From Streptomyces sp. M41(2017) (GTDB lineage: Bacteria > Actinomycetota > Actinomycetes > Streptomycetales > Streptomycetaceae): DNA of 64,000 nt. The number at the start of each line of letters is the position of its first letter. Position 1 is the first letter of the stretch. This document shows positions 8,236 to 16,279 of this stretch, piece after piece. The stretch lies in contig NZ_MWFK01000003.1 in NCBI RefSeq assembly GCF_002078175.1, forward strand, positions 186,001 to 250,000, written 5' to 3'. The position numbers were made by a program, and so were the translations under genes. The notes beneath the pieces are model-generated. The model had not been told where the DNA came from and searched no databases. It saw only the letters and a list, made by a program, of their open reading frames with translations.

Positions 8236-9237
8236 ATGTCGGTCATCTCCGTTCCTCAAGCCTTCAATGAGGAGGAGCTCTATGTCGACCTGGAGTCGAT
8301 CTTCGGGCACTCGCTGCTCCTCAAGTGCGAGGGGTTCAACTTCGCGGGCTCGATCAAACTCAAGGCCGCCGCCGAGATGGTGGCGTCGGCCGAACGCGAC
8401 GGTTCCCTCACCGCCGACTCCATCCTCGTGGAGTCCTCGTCCGGCAATCTCGGTGTGGCGCTGAGCATGATCGCGGCGAGCAAGGGCTACCGGTTCGTCT
8501 GCGTCACGGACTCCCGCTGCAACCTGGCGACCCGGCTGATGATGGAGGTGCTGGGCAGCGAGGTGCACGTCGTCTCCGGCCAGGAGACCAACGGCGGGCT
8601 CCTCGGCGCGCGCCTGGACCACGTCCGGAGCATGTGTGCCACCGACGACCGGTGCGTCTGGCTCAGCCAGTACACCAACGAGGCCAACTGGAGAGCGCAC
8701 TACCGCACCACGGCACCGGAGATCGCCCGCTCCTTCCCGGAACTCGACGTGCTGTTCGTCGGCGCGGGGACCACCGGCACGCTGATGGGCTGCGCACGCT
8801 ACTTCCGGGACCAGGACCGGCCCGTTCGGATCATCGCCGTGGACAGTGTCGGCTCGGTGGCGTTCGGCGGCGCCCCCGGCCGCCGCATGATCCCGGGGCT
8901 GGGCATGAGCATGCGCCCGCCGCTCCTGGACGAGTCCTACGTCGACGAGGTCGTCCGGGTCGAGGAGGCCGACACCATACGTACCTGCCGTCGCCTGGCC
9001 CGTCAGGGCTTCCTCTTCGGCGGCTCCACCGGCACCGTGGTGAGCGGCTCGATCGGCTGGCTGGCCGGCCACAGGGCGCAGGAACTCACCGCGGTGGCCG
9101 TGGCGCCGGACCTCGGGGAGCGCTACCTCGACACCATCTACCAGGACAACTGGGTCCAGGACCTGTACGGCGGGGATCCGCTCGACGAGGTCCCCCACGC
9201 GCGGGTGCAGGCCGTCGGGGACCGACGCGCGCGGTGA
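8236..9237 (+). CDS. sbnA: SbnA-like PLP-dependent N-(1-amino-1-carboxyethyl)glutamate synthase
   Basis: 333 residues of the cysteine synthase/cystathionine beta-synthase fold-type II PLP family. The Schiff-base lysine is Lys41 in the motif FAGSIK, the substrate-binding loop is SSSGNLG, and the phosphate-binding loop is GAGTTGT. By analogy with the staphyloferrin B pathway it would join O-phospho-L-serine and L-glutamate to give ACEGA, which SbnB converts to L-Dap. The start ATG 8236 has GAGGAG seven bases upstream. It lies 92 bases after sbnB and is the last gene before the terminator at 9242. A serine-type cysteine synthase is the alternative, but the sbnB pairing argues against it. Confidence 0.88.
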   Translation: MSVISVPQAFNEEELYVDLESIFGHSLLLKCEGFNFAGSIKLKAAAEMVASAERDGSLTADSILVESSSGNLGVALSMIAASKGYRFVCVTDSRCNLATRLMMEVLGSEVHVVSGQETNGGLLGARLDHVRSMCATDDRCVWLSQYTNEANWRAHYRTTAPEIARSFPELDVLFVGAGTTGTLMGCARYFRDQDRPVRIIAVDSVGSVAFGGAPGRRMIPGLGMSMRPPLLDESYVDEVVRVEEADTIRTCRRLARQGFLFGGSTGTVVSGSIGWLAGHRAQELTAVAVAPDLGERYLDTIYQDNWVQDLYGGDPLDEVPHARVQAVGDRRAR

Positions 9238-9241
9238 GGAA

Positions 9242-9279
9242 GGCGAAGGGGTGCCGCCACGGGGCGGCACCCCTTCGCC
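9242..9279. terminator. Strong bidirectional terminator closing the 1030-9237 cluster
   Basis: A perfect 17-bp stem (9242-9258 with 9263-9279) with a 4-base loop lies five bases after the sbnA stop codon. The converging lipoprotein gene ends at 9284, so the hairpin probably serves both strands. There is no U-tract, which is normal for Streptomyces terminators. Confidence 0.88.
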
Positions 9280-9283
9280 GATG

Positions 9284-10222
9284 TCAGCCGACCTTCAGGG
9301 TCAGAGCCGCGGTGTGCAGCTCCCCGCCGGCCCGGAACTGCAGGAACAGCCGCCAGTTGCCGGCTGTCGGCAGTTCGGCGTCGAAGGCCAGCCTCGGGCC
9401 GCCGTGGTCACCGTCGACGCGGGTGGTGGGGTGGAGGTGGGCGAACGCGGTGTCGCCCTCGTGGAAGGCGGTCAGGTGGGCGTAGGTGTCGAGGTAGGGC
9501 TGGAGTGTGGTGACGGGCCTGCCGTCCTTGGTGACGGTGACGGTCAACGGGTGGGACATGCCGGCCATCGGCTCACCCTGGACCGTGACGGTGTATCCGT
9601 CGACGCGGGCCCTGGCGGCCGCGGCCGGGAGGGGAGTTCGCTTCTCGGTACCCGGGACGGTGACGGCGCGGCTGAGGACGAACGCCGTGCCCTTGCCGGC
9701 ACCGCCGTCGGGCGTGAAGGAGGCGAACATCCGCCAGGATCCGGGCGCGAGGGCGGAGAGGTCGGCCGTCCAGGTGCCGTCGGCCGCCATGGTGGGGTGG
9801 AGGTGCTGGAAGCCCGTCAGGTCGGTGCGGATGGCGTAGAAGTGCATGCGCTTGGTCTGGTCGAGGGCGAAGGCGGTGACGGGCTTCGCGTCCGGGCCGG
9901 TGACGGTGAACCGGTAGGCGGTCCGCTCACCGGCCGCCAGGGTCGCGTTCGGGCTGCCGAGCCGGTAACCGTCCTCGGCGCTCGCGAGGCCGTCGCCGCC
10001 GGCCATGTGGTCCATGCCGGGCATGTGGCCCTTCGAGGGTGAGTCCTTGGACGGCGAGCCGGTCGCCGCCGGGGACGTGGCCGCCGTGGCGCCATGGTCC
10101 ATGCCTGGCATCGAGGAGGATTCGCCGGAGGAGCCGCAGGCCGCGAGGACGAGGGCGAGGGTGACGGCCGTTCCGGGTGCCACGAGGGCGCGTCGACGTA
10201 CGGCGGGACGGGTTGTGAACAT
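9284..10222 (-). CDS. Met/His-rich secreted lipoprotein, probably copper-related
   Basis: 312 residues. A lipoprotein signal peptide (LALVLAAC, Cys29) is followed by a Ser/Gly linker with repeated MPGMDHG and MPGMDHM motifs, typical copper ligands of periplasmic-type metal proteins. The rest is two similar beta-rich modules containing HLHPTMAADGTW and HLHPTTRVDGDHGG, which look like an internal duplication. Start ATG 10222 has GGAAAG upstream. The DUF6153 gene upstream on the same strand is probably co-transcribed. It resembles actinobacterial copper-responsive lipoproteins; a copper-buffering role is inferred from the ligand pattern only. Confidence 0.8.
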   Translation of the reverse strand: MFTTRPAVRRRALVAPGTAVTLALVLAACGSSGESSSMPGMDHGATAATSPAATGSPSKDSPSKGHMPGMDHMAGGDGLASAEDGYRLGSPNATLAAGERTAYRFTVTGPDAKPVTAFALDQTKRMHFYAIRTDLTGFQHLHPTMAADGTWTADLSALAPGSWRMFASFTPDGGAGKGTAFVLSRAVTVPGTEKRTPLPAAAARARVDGYTVTVQGEPMAGMSHPLTVTVTKDGRPVTTLQPYLDTYAHLTAFHEGDTAFAHLHPTTRVDGDHGGPRLAFDAELPTAGNWRLFLQFRAGGELHTAALTLKVG

Positions 10223-10323
10223 GGAGTCGGTCTTTCCGGGTGGGCGCACCACGCCGGGCGGGCGCGCGGGAGTGAGCAGGACACGTCGCCGGCTCCGGGA
10301 GTCCGGAGGCCGGGTCGGTCCTC

Positions 10324-10752
10324 TCAGGTCCGCGCGACGCCCACCTGGAGCAGGAGGCTTCGCCCGCCCGGCGGGGGTGGGCCGCGCCGTCCCGTCGGCC
10401 CGAGGAACACGGGCCGTCCCAGGAGGGCGGCGGCCGGTACGGCGACGAGGGCCGGCAGGCTGCCCGTCGGCAGGGGTGTCCGGTCGCGAACAGGCGTCGC
10501 GACGCAGGTGGTCCCGTGCGCCCCGGTCACCTCGGAAGCCTGGTGAGCCGCCGCCCGTGTCGACGTCGGTGTCACGGCGGAGTGCGTCGCCATCGCATCC
10601 ACGGCGTCCGCCGGTGGCACGGCGACGAGGTCGTGAGGCTCGGCCATCGATCCGGCGGACGTCGCACCGTGGCATCCGCCGGCAGCGCTCGCCGGGGCTC
10701 CGTGCATGAAGAACAGACCGAGCAGGACCGCGCACAGGGTGAACAGCCGCAT
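10324..10752 (-). CDS. DUF6153-family small secreted/membrane protein
   Basis: 142 residues starting MRLFTLCAVLLGLFFMHGAP, a hydrophobic leader followed by ASAAGGCHG. The middle is His/Met-containing, a short hydrophobic helix (LPALVAVPAAALL) lies near the C-terminus, and the tail is Arg/Pro-rich. This is the recognisable shape of Streptomyces DUF6153 proteins, whose function is unknown. Start ATG 10752 follows GAGGCGG. Its placement 100 bases upstream of the Met/His lipoprotein on the same strand suggests a shared metal-related operon. Confidence 0.72.
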   Translation of the reverse strand: MRLFTLCAVLLGLFFMHGAPASAAGGCHGATSAGSMAEPHDLVAVPPADAVDAMATHSAVTPTSTRAAAHQASEVTGAHGTTCVATPVRDRTPLPTGSLPALVAVPAAALLGRPVFLGPTGRRGPPPPGGRSLLLQVGVART

Positions 10753-10949
10753 GCCGCCTCGCCTGTTCCGGTGTCCCTCGCCTGCCACGCCCGATCCCTC
10801 TCCCCGCGCCGTTCGGATGCGCGCTCGCGGGAGCGCGGCCTCGACCATACCCCGGGCCGGTATCCGCCGCAGGCCGGCGGAGGCTCGCCCTGGGGGTCAA
10901 CCGGGCGGCCGGGAGACCGAGTCAGGGTCGCCCCCGGGTGGCGCCGCGA

Positions 10950-11924
10950 TCACCGACCGCCCCCGGTCGGGCCGGTGGCGGTGGGGGTACCGGTGGTGGT
11001 GGGCTGTGGAGGACGATCCTCGGGGGCCGCGCCGTCCACCGGCGGTGCGGCCGAGGGCCTTGCCGCGAGTCGGGCATCGCGGCCTGTCGTGCGACCGCCG
11101 AACACGGCGGCGAGCACGAGCGCCATACCTGTCGCCTGCGGTGCTGTCAGCGCGTCCCCGGCCATGGTGACGCCGAGCAGGACGCCGGTGACCGGATTGA
11201 GCAGGCCCACGAGGCCCACGGTGGCCGCGGGCAGGCGCCGCAGGCCCGTGAACCAGGCGACGAAGGCCAGAGCCGTGGCGATCACGGAGGTGTAGGCGTA
11301 GGCGGCGAGGGCGGTCGGCCCCGTGGAAGGGGGCGCGCCCTCTGTCACCGCGGCGAAGGCCACGAGGATCAGACCACCGAAGGTGAGCTGCCATGCGGTG
11401 ACCGACAGGACGCTCGGCCCCGGATCCCATCGCTTGCTCAACAGGAACCCGGCGGCGGAGACGAGCAGGGCGGCCACGGAGGCGAGGACCCCCACCGGCC
11501 GGACCTCGGCGCCGGGACCGCCCAGCATCAGAGCGACCCCTCCGAGGCCGACCACCGCCGCGACGAGTTGGGCACCGCGGGGTCGCTCCGCGAGCAGAGC
11601 CCACGCGCCCAGCATCAGCACGAGCGGCGAGAGCGCCATCACCGTCGAGGCCGTACTGGTGGGGAGCGTCTGCGAGGCCACGTAGACGAGGACGAAGAAC
11701 GCGCTGGTGTTCAGCAGGCCCAGGACCGCGGACCGGCCCCACCACGCGCCCCGCGGCCGCTCACGGGCGATGACGAGCAGCAGGCATCCGGCGGGCAGAG
11801 CGCGCAGCGCGGCTCCCCAGAGGGGCTGCCCAGCCGGCAGGAACTCACGCGTGACGTAGTAGTTGGCGCCCCAGGCGACGGGGGCCACCGCGGTCAGGGT
11901 TGCCCACCGAAGATTACCTTCCAT
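10950..11924 (-). CDS. EamA-family (DMT superfamily) transporter
   Basis: 324 residues with ten predicted membrane helices in two EamA repeats (WGANYYVTREFLPAG near the start; second repeat from about VLASVAALLVSAAGFLLSKRW). A Pro/Thr-rich cytoplasmic tail of about 45 residues follows. EamA proteins export amino acids, drugs or metabolites; the substrate is not readable. I chose ATG 11924 because a perfect -10 TATAAT (11937-11932) lies exactly seven bases upstream, giving a leaderless mRNA. The other ATG (11933) overlaps that -10. It is divergent from a MarR gene over paired CTTCC-N2-GGAAG operators, so MarR-type repression is expected. Confidence 0.87.
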   Translation of the reverse strand: MEGNLRWATLTAVAPVAWGANYYVTREFLPAGQPLWGAALRALPAGCLLLVIARERPRGAWWGRSAVLGLLNTSAFFVLVYVASQTLPTSTASTVMALSPLVLMLGAWALLAERPRGAQLVAAVVGLGGVALMLGGPGAEVRPVGVLASVAALLVSAAGFLLSKRWDPGPSVLSVTAWQLTFGGLILVAFAAVTEGAPPSTGPTALAAYAYTSVIATALAFVAWFTGLRRLPAATVGLVGLLNPVTGVLLGVTMAGDALTAPQATGMALVLAAVFGGRTTGRDARLAARPSAAPPVDGAAPEDRPPQPTTTGTPTATGPTGGGR

Positions 11925-11957
11925 GGAAGCCATTATAGCTTCCTCGGAAGATATAGT
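11918..11957. promoter_or_regulatory. Divergent leaderless promoters with two matching operators (EamA/MarR)
   Basis: CTTCCATGGAAG (11918-11929) and CTTCCTCGGAAG (11939-11950) share CTTCC-N2-GGAAG arms, with centres exactly 21 bp (two helical turns) apart. The reverse-strand -10 TATAAT (11937-11932) lies between them and leads to the EamA ATG. The forward -10 TATAGT (11952-11957) is followed after six bases by the MarR GTG at 11964. One regulator bound to both sites would block both promoters. Confidence 0.78.
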
Positions 11958-11963
11958 GGCGTC

Positions 11964-12476
11964 GTGGAAGAAGACAGCCCCGAAGCACCCGACCATGTGG
12001 CCCGCATCCAGGCCGCCTGGCGTCGTGAACGACCCGACCTCGATGTCGCCCCTCAGGCCGTCATCGGCCGCCTGCACCGCCTGGCCGCGCTGCTCACGGA
12101 GGAGCTGTCCGTCGTCTACCGCCGCTACGGACTGGGCGAGGGCGACTTCGACGTCCTCGCTGCCCTCCGCCGGGCCGGCGAGCCCTACGAGCGAGCGCCG
12201 GGAGAACTGGCAGCCCACACGATGGTCACCACCGGCGCCATGACCAAGCGCATCGACCGACTGGAGCGATCGGGCCTGGTCACCCGCCGCCGCGCCGCCG
12301 ACGACGGCAGGGGCAGAGTCGTCGCCCTCACCACGGCGGGCAAGGAACTCTTCGACCGCGCCTTCACCGACCACATCCACAACGAGCACCGCCTGCTGAG
12401 CGCCCTCGACACCGACGAGACCACGACCCTCGAGACCGTCCTCACGAACTGGCTGGGACGGCTGGAGTCGCCTTGA
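11964..12476 (+). CDS. MarR-family transcriptional regulator
   Basis: 170 residues. The winged helix is clear: GEGDFDVLAALRRAG, then the recognition part LAAHTMVTTGAMTKRIDRLERSGLVTRR and the wing DDGRGRVVALTTAGKELF. Flanking helices provide the dimer. The start is GTG 11964, chosen because TATAGT (11952-11957) lies just before it and no ribosome binding site is present, which suggests a leaderless transcript. It is divergent from the EamA transporter and most likely represses both genes through the two dyads at 11918-11950. Confidence 0.87.
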   Translation: MEEDSPEAPDHVARIQAAWRRERPDLDVAPQAVIGRLHRLAALLTEELSVVYRRYGLGEGDFDVLAALRRAGEPYERAPGELAAHTMVTTGAMTKRIDRLERSGLVTRRRAADDGRGRVVALTTAGKELFDRAFTDHIHNEHRLLSALDTDETTTLETVLTNWLGRLESP

Positions 12477-12551
12477 TGTGCGGGGCAGGACCGGAAGGGC
12501 GAGGCTGTCAGCGGTCCTGACCCACCAACGGCAGAGAACAACCCGTTGACC

Positions 12552-13355
12552 TCAGTGCCGACCCCCGTCGAGGATCATCGACATCAGCTGTGCGTGGGTC
12601 TCGGGGTCGGCGGTGGCTATGAGGCCTCGGCCTGTCCGGTCCAAGGGGGCGCCGTCGATTCCGGTGACGACGCAGCCGGCCGCCCGGCAGAGAGCGATAC
12701 CGCCGGCGAAGTGCACGCTCTCGGAGAGGTCACCCCCGTCGGTGATGTAGGCGGCGCGCTTGCCGGCTGCGACCCACGTCAGCGCCAGGGTCGTCGACAC
12801 CACCCGGGGCCGGAATCCTTCGACGAAGTCGGGTCTGGCCAGCAGGTCGACGGCTCGGAATCCGGGGGCGTTGGGGAAGGGCGGGTCCAGGTTCACCTCC
12901 ACGAGCCGTGTCGCGGACGTGGGCTCCAACGGGGTGTCGGCACCGTCGTGCCGTGCCCAGGCGGTCTCTCCGTCCGTGTGGAAGATCTCGCCGCTGAACG
13001 GATCCGCCACGGCGGCCGGCCCGTCGCGAAGCGCCACATTGACCGCCACCAGCGTGGTGCCGACGGCGTAGTTCAACGTGCCGCACAAGGGATCCACCAG
13101 CCACGTACGAGCAGTCCGCGAGGCACCGTACCGACCGCCCTCCTCGCCGAGGACGGCGTCATCGGGCCTGGCTGCGCGGATGACACCGAGAATGGTCTTC
13201 TCGGCCTCGATGTCGGCGGCCGTAGCGAAGTCGCCGCCGCCCTTGTCCAGACGGAACAGCTGTCGGCCGTACAGGGCGCGGACCACGTCGGCACCGACGT
13301 GCGCCGCGGCTATGGCGACACCGGCATCATCAGTGCTCTCGGGTGAGTTCGTCAC
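12552..13355 (-). CDS. Inositol-monophosphatase-like protein with altered metal-binding motifs
   Basis: 267 residues with the IMPase fold: GDFATAADIEAE, the GEE motif (VLGEEGG) and WLVDPLCGTLNY. In active enzymes the last motif is WxVDPxDGTxN, and the second aspartate binds metal; here it is a cysteine (codon TGC). The C-terminal WDxAAG motif reads VHFAGG, losing another metal-binding aspartate. The protein may therefore be catalytically weak, or a pseudoenzyme. Start GTG 13355 (VTNSPEST) precedes the conserved region. It is a single gene, converging on the MarR gene. Confidence 0.8.
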   Translation of the reverse strand: MTNSPESTDDAGVAIAAAHVGADVVRALYGRQLFRLDKGGGDFATAADIEAEKTILGVIRAARPDDAVLGEEGGRYGASRTARTWLVDPLCGTLNYAVGTTLVAVNVALRDGPAAVADPFSGEIFHTDGETAWARHDGADTPLEPTSATRLVEVNLDPPFPNAPGFRAVDLLARPDFVEGFRPRVVSTTLALTWVAAGKRAAYITDGGDLSESVHFAGGIALCRAAGCVVTGIDGAPLDRTGRGLIATADPETHAQLMSMILDGGRH

Positions 13356-13404
13356 GACGCCGAGGGTAACGGGCGCGGATCTGGCGGGACTTGCCCTCGC
13401 GGCG

Positions 13405-13614
13405 CTAGGCGGGACGGACCTCCACCGCGCGGACACCCGCGTCCACCTGCTCGATCGCGTAGATGACGGTCTGGCCCCGTGTCAGACGGTCGACGAACTT
13501 GAGGGACTGCGCCTGGAACGGGACATCCTCGTCACCGCCGTAGGGAGCGATGAGGCCGAAGCCTCCGACAGCGTCGAACGAGAGCACCCTGCCGGCCCGC
13601 AAATGGGTTCGCAC
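13405..13614 (-). CDS. Cold-shock-domain protein
   Basis: 69 residues forming one cold-shock/OB domain: GRVLSFDAVGGFGLIAPYGG (the RNP1-like strand has GFGLI where classical Csp proteins have KGFGFI), then DVPFQAQSL and a C-terminal strand ending RAVEVRP. Classical Csp proteins are RNA chaperones. The DVFVH motif is changed here, so nucleic-acid binding may differ. Start GTG 13614 has GAGGTGAGGG directly upstream. Confidence 0.82.
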   Translation of the reverse strand: MRTHLRAGRVLSFDAVGGFGLIAPYGGDEDVPFQAQSLKFVDRLTRGQTVIYAIEQVDAGVRAVEVRPA

Positions 13615-13854
13615 ACCCTCACCTCTTCGTCCCTGCTCTGTCGTCTTGTCGCTTTGTCTTTTCCGCGCAGGACTGTAGAGCACGCGTCGCCTCACGAACA
13701 GCACGCCAGGCAGTTGGGGGCAGCGGTTCGCTCATGGCGATCATCGCGCGACGACGCCGACGGGTCCGATCGGCTCGACCGGTCACATCCCACAGTCGGC
13801 CGGCCCCTTCCGCGTGCGGGTCGGCTCTCCCCGGCCGGTCGCCGGTGCTGCGGG

Positions 13855-14325
13855 CTGGGGAGCATCGCCGGTCAAGGCCCGCTGCCTGCGTCCGACTCCG
13901 GACCAACGCGATCACCTGTTCGCGCTCGCGGGCCATCGCGTGGCACGCCGTGAACTGCCGCTCGGACATCTGAGTTCCGGGATGATGCGGGTCATGGACG
14001 GTCTGGTGGGTGCCACCGACCAGGACAGGGGTCAGCTGGGCGAGACACCTCGGCAGACGCCGTTCGCCGTGGCCCTGCCGGGCGACTGGACCCGGTACAC
14101 CGGCGACGCCCGTAGCGCGATGTACGGCTGATTCGCCGATCCGACGGCGCGTGAACGGTGCGACCCGCAGGGGCGCGACGACACCAGCCCTGGTGCCGGT
14201 CCTTGCCGGCTCAACGTCGCGCTGTTGCGCGGGGGGACAGTCCCTCCTCGTCTTCACCGCCACCCCGGGCACACAGACCGACGACAAGATCGCGCTGGCT
14301 CACCGCGCTGGGGACGGACCGGTTC
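13855..14325 (+). pseudogene. Decayed XRE/MmyB-like transcriptional regulator
   Basis: One frame from about 13855 reads RCLRPTPDQRDHLFALAGH, then SSGMMRVMDGL, QTPFAVALPGDWTRYTGDARSAMYG, and hits TGA at 14129. It continues in frame after the stop as FADPTARERC, which is the MmyB-like ligand-domain pattern with a Trp codon (TGG) turned into TGA. A further fragment in another frame near 14240-14310 (SLLVFTATPGTQTDDKIAL) matches the usual C-terminus of this family. The intervening segment and the N-terminal HTH are missing. The sequence therefore shows a nonsense codon, a frameshift and deletions. Confidence 0.68.
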
Positions 14326-14401
14326 GCCGCGGACCCGGGAGCATGCCGGAACCCTCTCCTCAGAGAGGCATCGAGACCGACGCCCCTTCGTACGGATGCG
14401 G

Positions 14402-15622
14402 TCAGAACCAATGCAGGCAGTGCGCAGGGCGGTCGGCGCGGAAGAGCGCGTCGGCCAGGGCCGCCGCGCCCGGGCGGTGGGCCCGGATGTGTCCGGCACG
14501 CACGAGGGTGCTCGGAGCGGTGCCGCCGAGGTAGATCGAGCCGAGGTCGCTGACGTCCAGGGACAGGTCCGCCTCGCGGTCCGTCGGAACGCAGTCCGCC
14601 TTGCCGTCCCGGACCGTGAGCAGGTACCGCTCCCGCTCACCGAGGAACAGGTCCTCGACGTCGAGGACGAGTTCCCCGTCCGTGAACCAGCCGCGCGTGG
14701 TCAGCGCCCGCGGGACGTCGAGGATCCGTACCCATAGCCAGTCTGTCTCGTGGCTCACCTCGCCCGCGCGGAAGTCCTCGAACTGCCAGCGCAACGGGTG
14801 CTCCGGCGGGAAGTGCTTGAACACGACCTGAGCCACCAGGTCGTGGCCGAGGAGGAACGTGGCCAGAGCGGCGAACGCGGCGTCGTCGATGGCGATGGTC
14901 TCGTCCACCGTCAACGTGGCGCCGTCACCGAGCGAGTAGCTCGCGTATCCGTCCGGGACGCCCTCGTCGTCACGGTGAACGGCGATGTACCGCGGCGCCG
15001 GAGAGATCGGCGGCTGCCCCGCTCCCGAGGCCCACCAGCGGTGCGGCCGGGACAGCGCACCCGGCTGCGCGCGACGGTAGCGGTCGTAGATCTCCTCCAG
15101 GATCGGGCCGCATTCGGCGCGCCGTATGACCTCGATGGAGCCCGGCGCCTCGGCCTCGGCCGCCCCGCGCCCCCGGGGTGCGACGAGAGCGGCCTTGTGG
15201 CGCGTCACCGACAGCCGGCGGGTGTAGGTGGACGGCCCGTAGCCGAACCTGCGGTAGATCCCGGCCTCGGAGGCGAGGAGCACGGAGAGGAACTCCCCTC
15301 GTGCCCGCAGCTCCGTGAGTTGTCGCCGCATCATCGCGCTGAGCAGACCCTGGCGTCGGTGCGACGGCACCACCCCCACGGCGGTCACCCCTGCCGCCGG
15401 GGCGAGGACCTCGCCGGGCAGGGTGAGTTCGAAGGAGTACGCCGCCGCGGTGCCGACGGGCCGGCTGTCCTCCGTCGTCGCGAGCAGTCCGCGATCCATT
15501 TCGAGCGCCGCCCACCAGACTCCGCCGCCGTCGGTGGGGGTCGCCGGGAATTGCCCGAACGCGGCATGGAGAGTGTCGACGAAGACGTCGAGGTCCTGGT
15601 CGGTCGTGGGACGGATCTCCAT
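14402..15622 (-). CDS. Eis-like GNAT N-acetyltransferase
   Basis: 406 residues, the full length of the Eis family. It has an N-terminal GNAT domain (VTAVGVVPSHRRQGLLSAMMRRQL, the acetyl-CoA loop), a second degenerate GNAT domain, and the C-terminal sterol-carrier-like domain with GSIYLGG, ending CLHWF. The free C-terminal carboxylate is the general base in characterised Eis enzymes. Eis proteins acetylate amines, notably aminoglycosides at several positions, so this gene could give intrinsic tolerance; the actual substrate is unknown. Start ATG 15622 follows GGGAGG by about 13 bases. It is a single-gene unit. Confidence 0.88.
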   Translation of the reverse strand: MEIRPTTDQDLDVFVDTLHAAFGQFPATPTDGGGVWWAALEMDRGLLATTEDSRPVGTAAAYSFELTLPGEVLAPAAGVTAVGVVPSHRRQGLLSAMMRRQLTELRARGEFLSVLLASEAGIYRRFGYGPSTYTRRLSVTRHKAALVAPRGRGAAEAEAPGSIEVIRRAECGPILEEIYDRYRRAQPGALSRPHRWWASGAGQPPISPAPRYIAVHRDDEGVPDGYASYSLGDGATLTVDETIAIDDAAFAALATFLLGHDLVAQVVFKHFPPEHPLRWQFEDFRAGEVSHETDWLWVRILDVPRALTTRGWFTDGELVLDVEDLFLGERERYLLTVRDGKADCVPTDREADLSLDVSDLGSIYLGGTAPSTLVRAGHIRAHRPGAAALADALFRADRPAHCLHWF

Positions 15623-15814
15623 GACTACAGCTGCCTCCCCGGCCTGCGGACACCACCGGTCGTCGTGTCCCGCAACAGTGGAGCGACGGGCATCGCTCGG
15701 GTCAATCGTATGGCGGTCACCTGCGGGGCCGTTCACCGCCGTCCCGTGCCCGGGGGCGGCCCCCGCCGTGGTGGGACGCCCCCCGGGCACAGGGGTCTCG
15801 ACTTCGGGGAACCG

Positions 15815-16177
15815 TCAGCGGCGCGCCAGCGCCAGGACGCTCAGACCGAACATCAGCACACCCAGCGGGAGATGGACCGACGGGACGTGCGCGATACCGA
15901 GGACGACCTGGATCGAGGCGAGGGCGAGGAAGCCCGATGCCTGCCCTATGTGCCGGGGCGAACCGCCGCCCGGCTTCCATGCCAGCACCGCCGCCAGCAC
16001 GTACAGCATCGACGCCCCGTACATCACGCGGGCTCCGACGCTGTGCAGCGTCTCTCCGTACGGCGCGGTCAGCAGGATTCCCGCGGAGACGGCCTGGAGG
16101 AAGATGGTCAGGGTCTGCAGAGTGAGCGCGATCCGAAGAAACGAGAAGTGGTGTTGTGTCGTCGCCTGGGTGGCCAT
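15815..16177 (-). CDS. Small four-helix membrane protein
   Basis: 120 residues with about four hydrophobic segments (ALTLQTLTIFLQAVSAGILL, VMYGASMLYVLAAVLAW, ASGFLALASIQVVLGI and LPLGVLMFGLSVLAL). No catalytic motif is seen and I do not recognise a named family. Start ATG 16177 has AAAGGGGAC upstream. It is divergent from the ECF41 sigma factor across 102 bases, so it may be part of that regulon. Confidence 0.78.
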   Translation of the reverse strand: MATQATTQHHFSFLRIALTLQTLTIFLQAVSAGILLTAPYGETLHSVGARVMYGASMLYVLAAVLAWKPGGGSPRHIGQASGFLALASIQVVLGIAHVPSVHLPLGVLMFGLSVLALARR

Positions 16178-16279
16178 GCCACGGTCCCCTTTCCGCCCCG
16201 GGGGCGGTCGATCGATAAGGTCTCACCATCCCGACGACGCGGGACCGCGAAAGGTAAGGCCGGGGGGGCGGGTCAGAGG

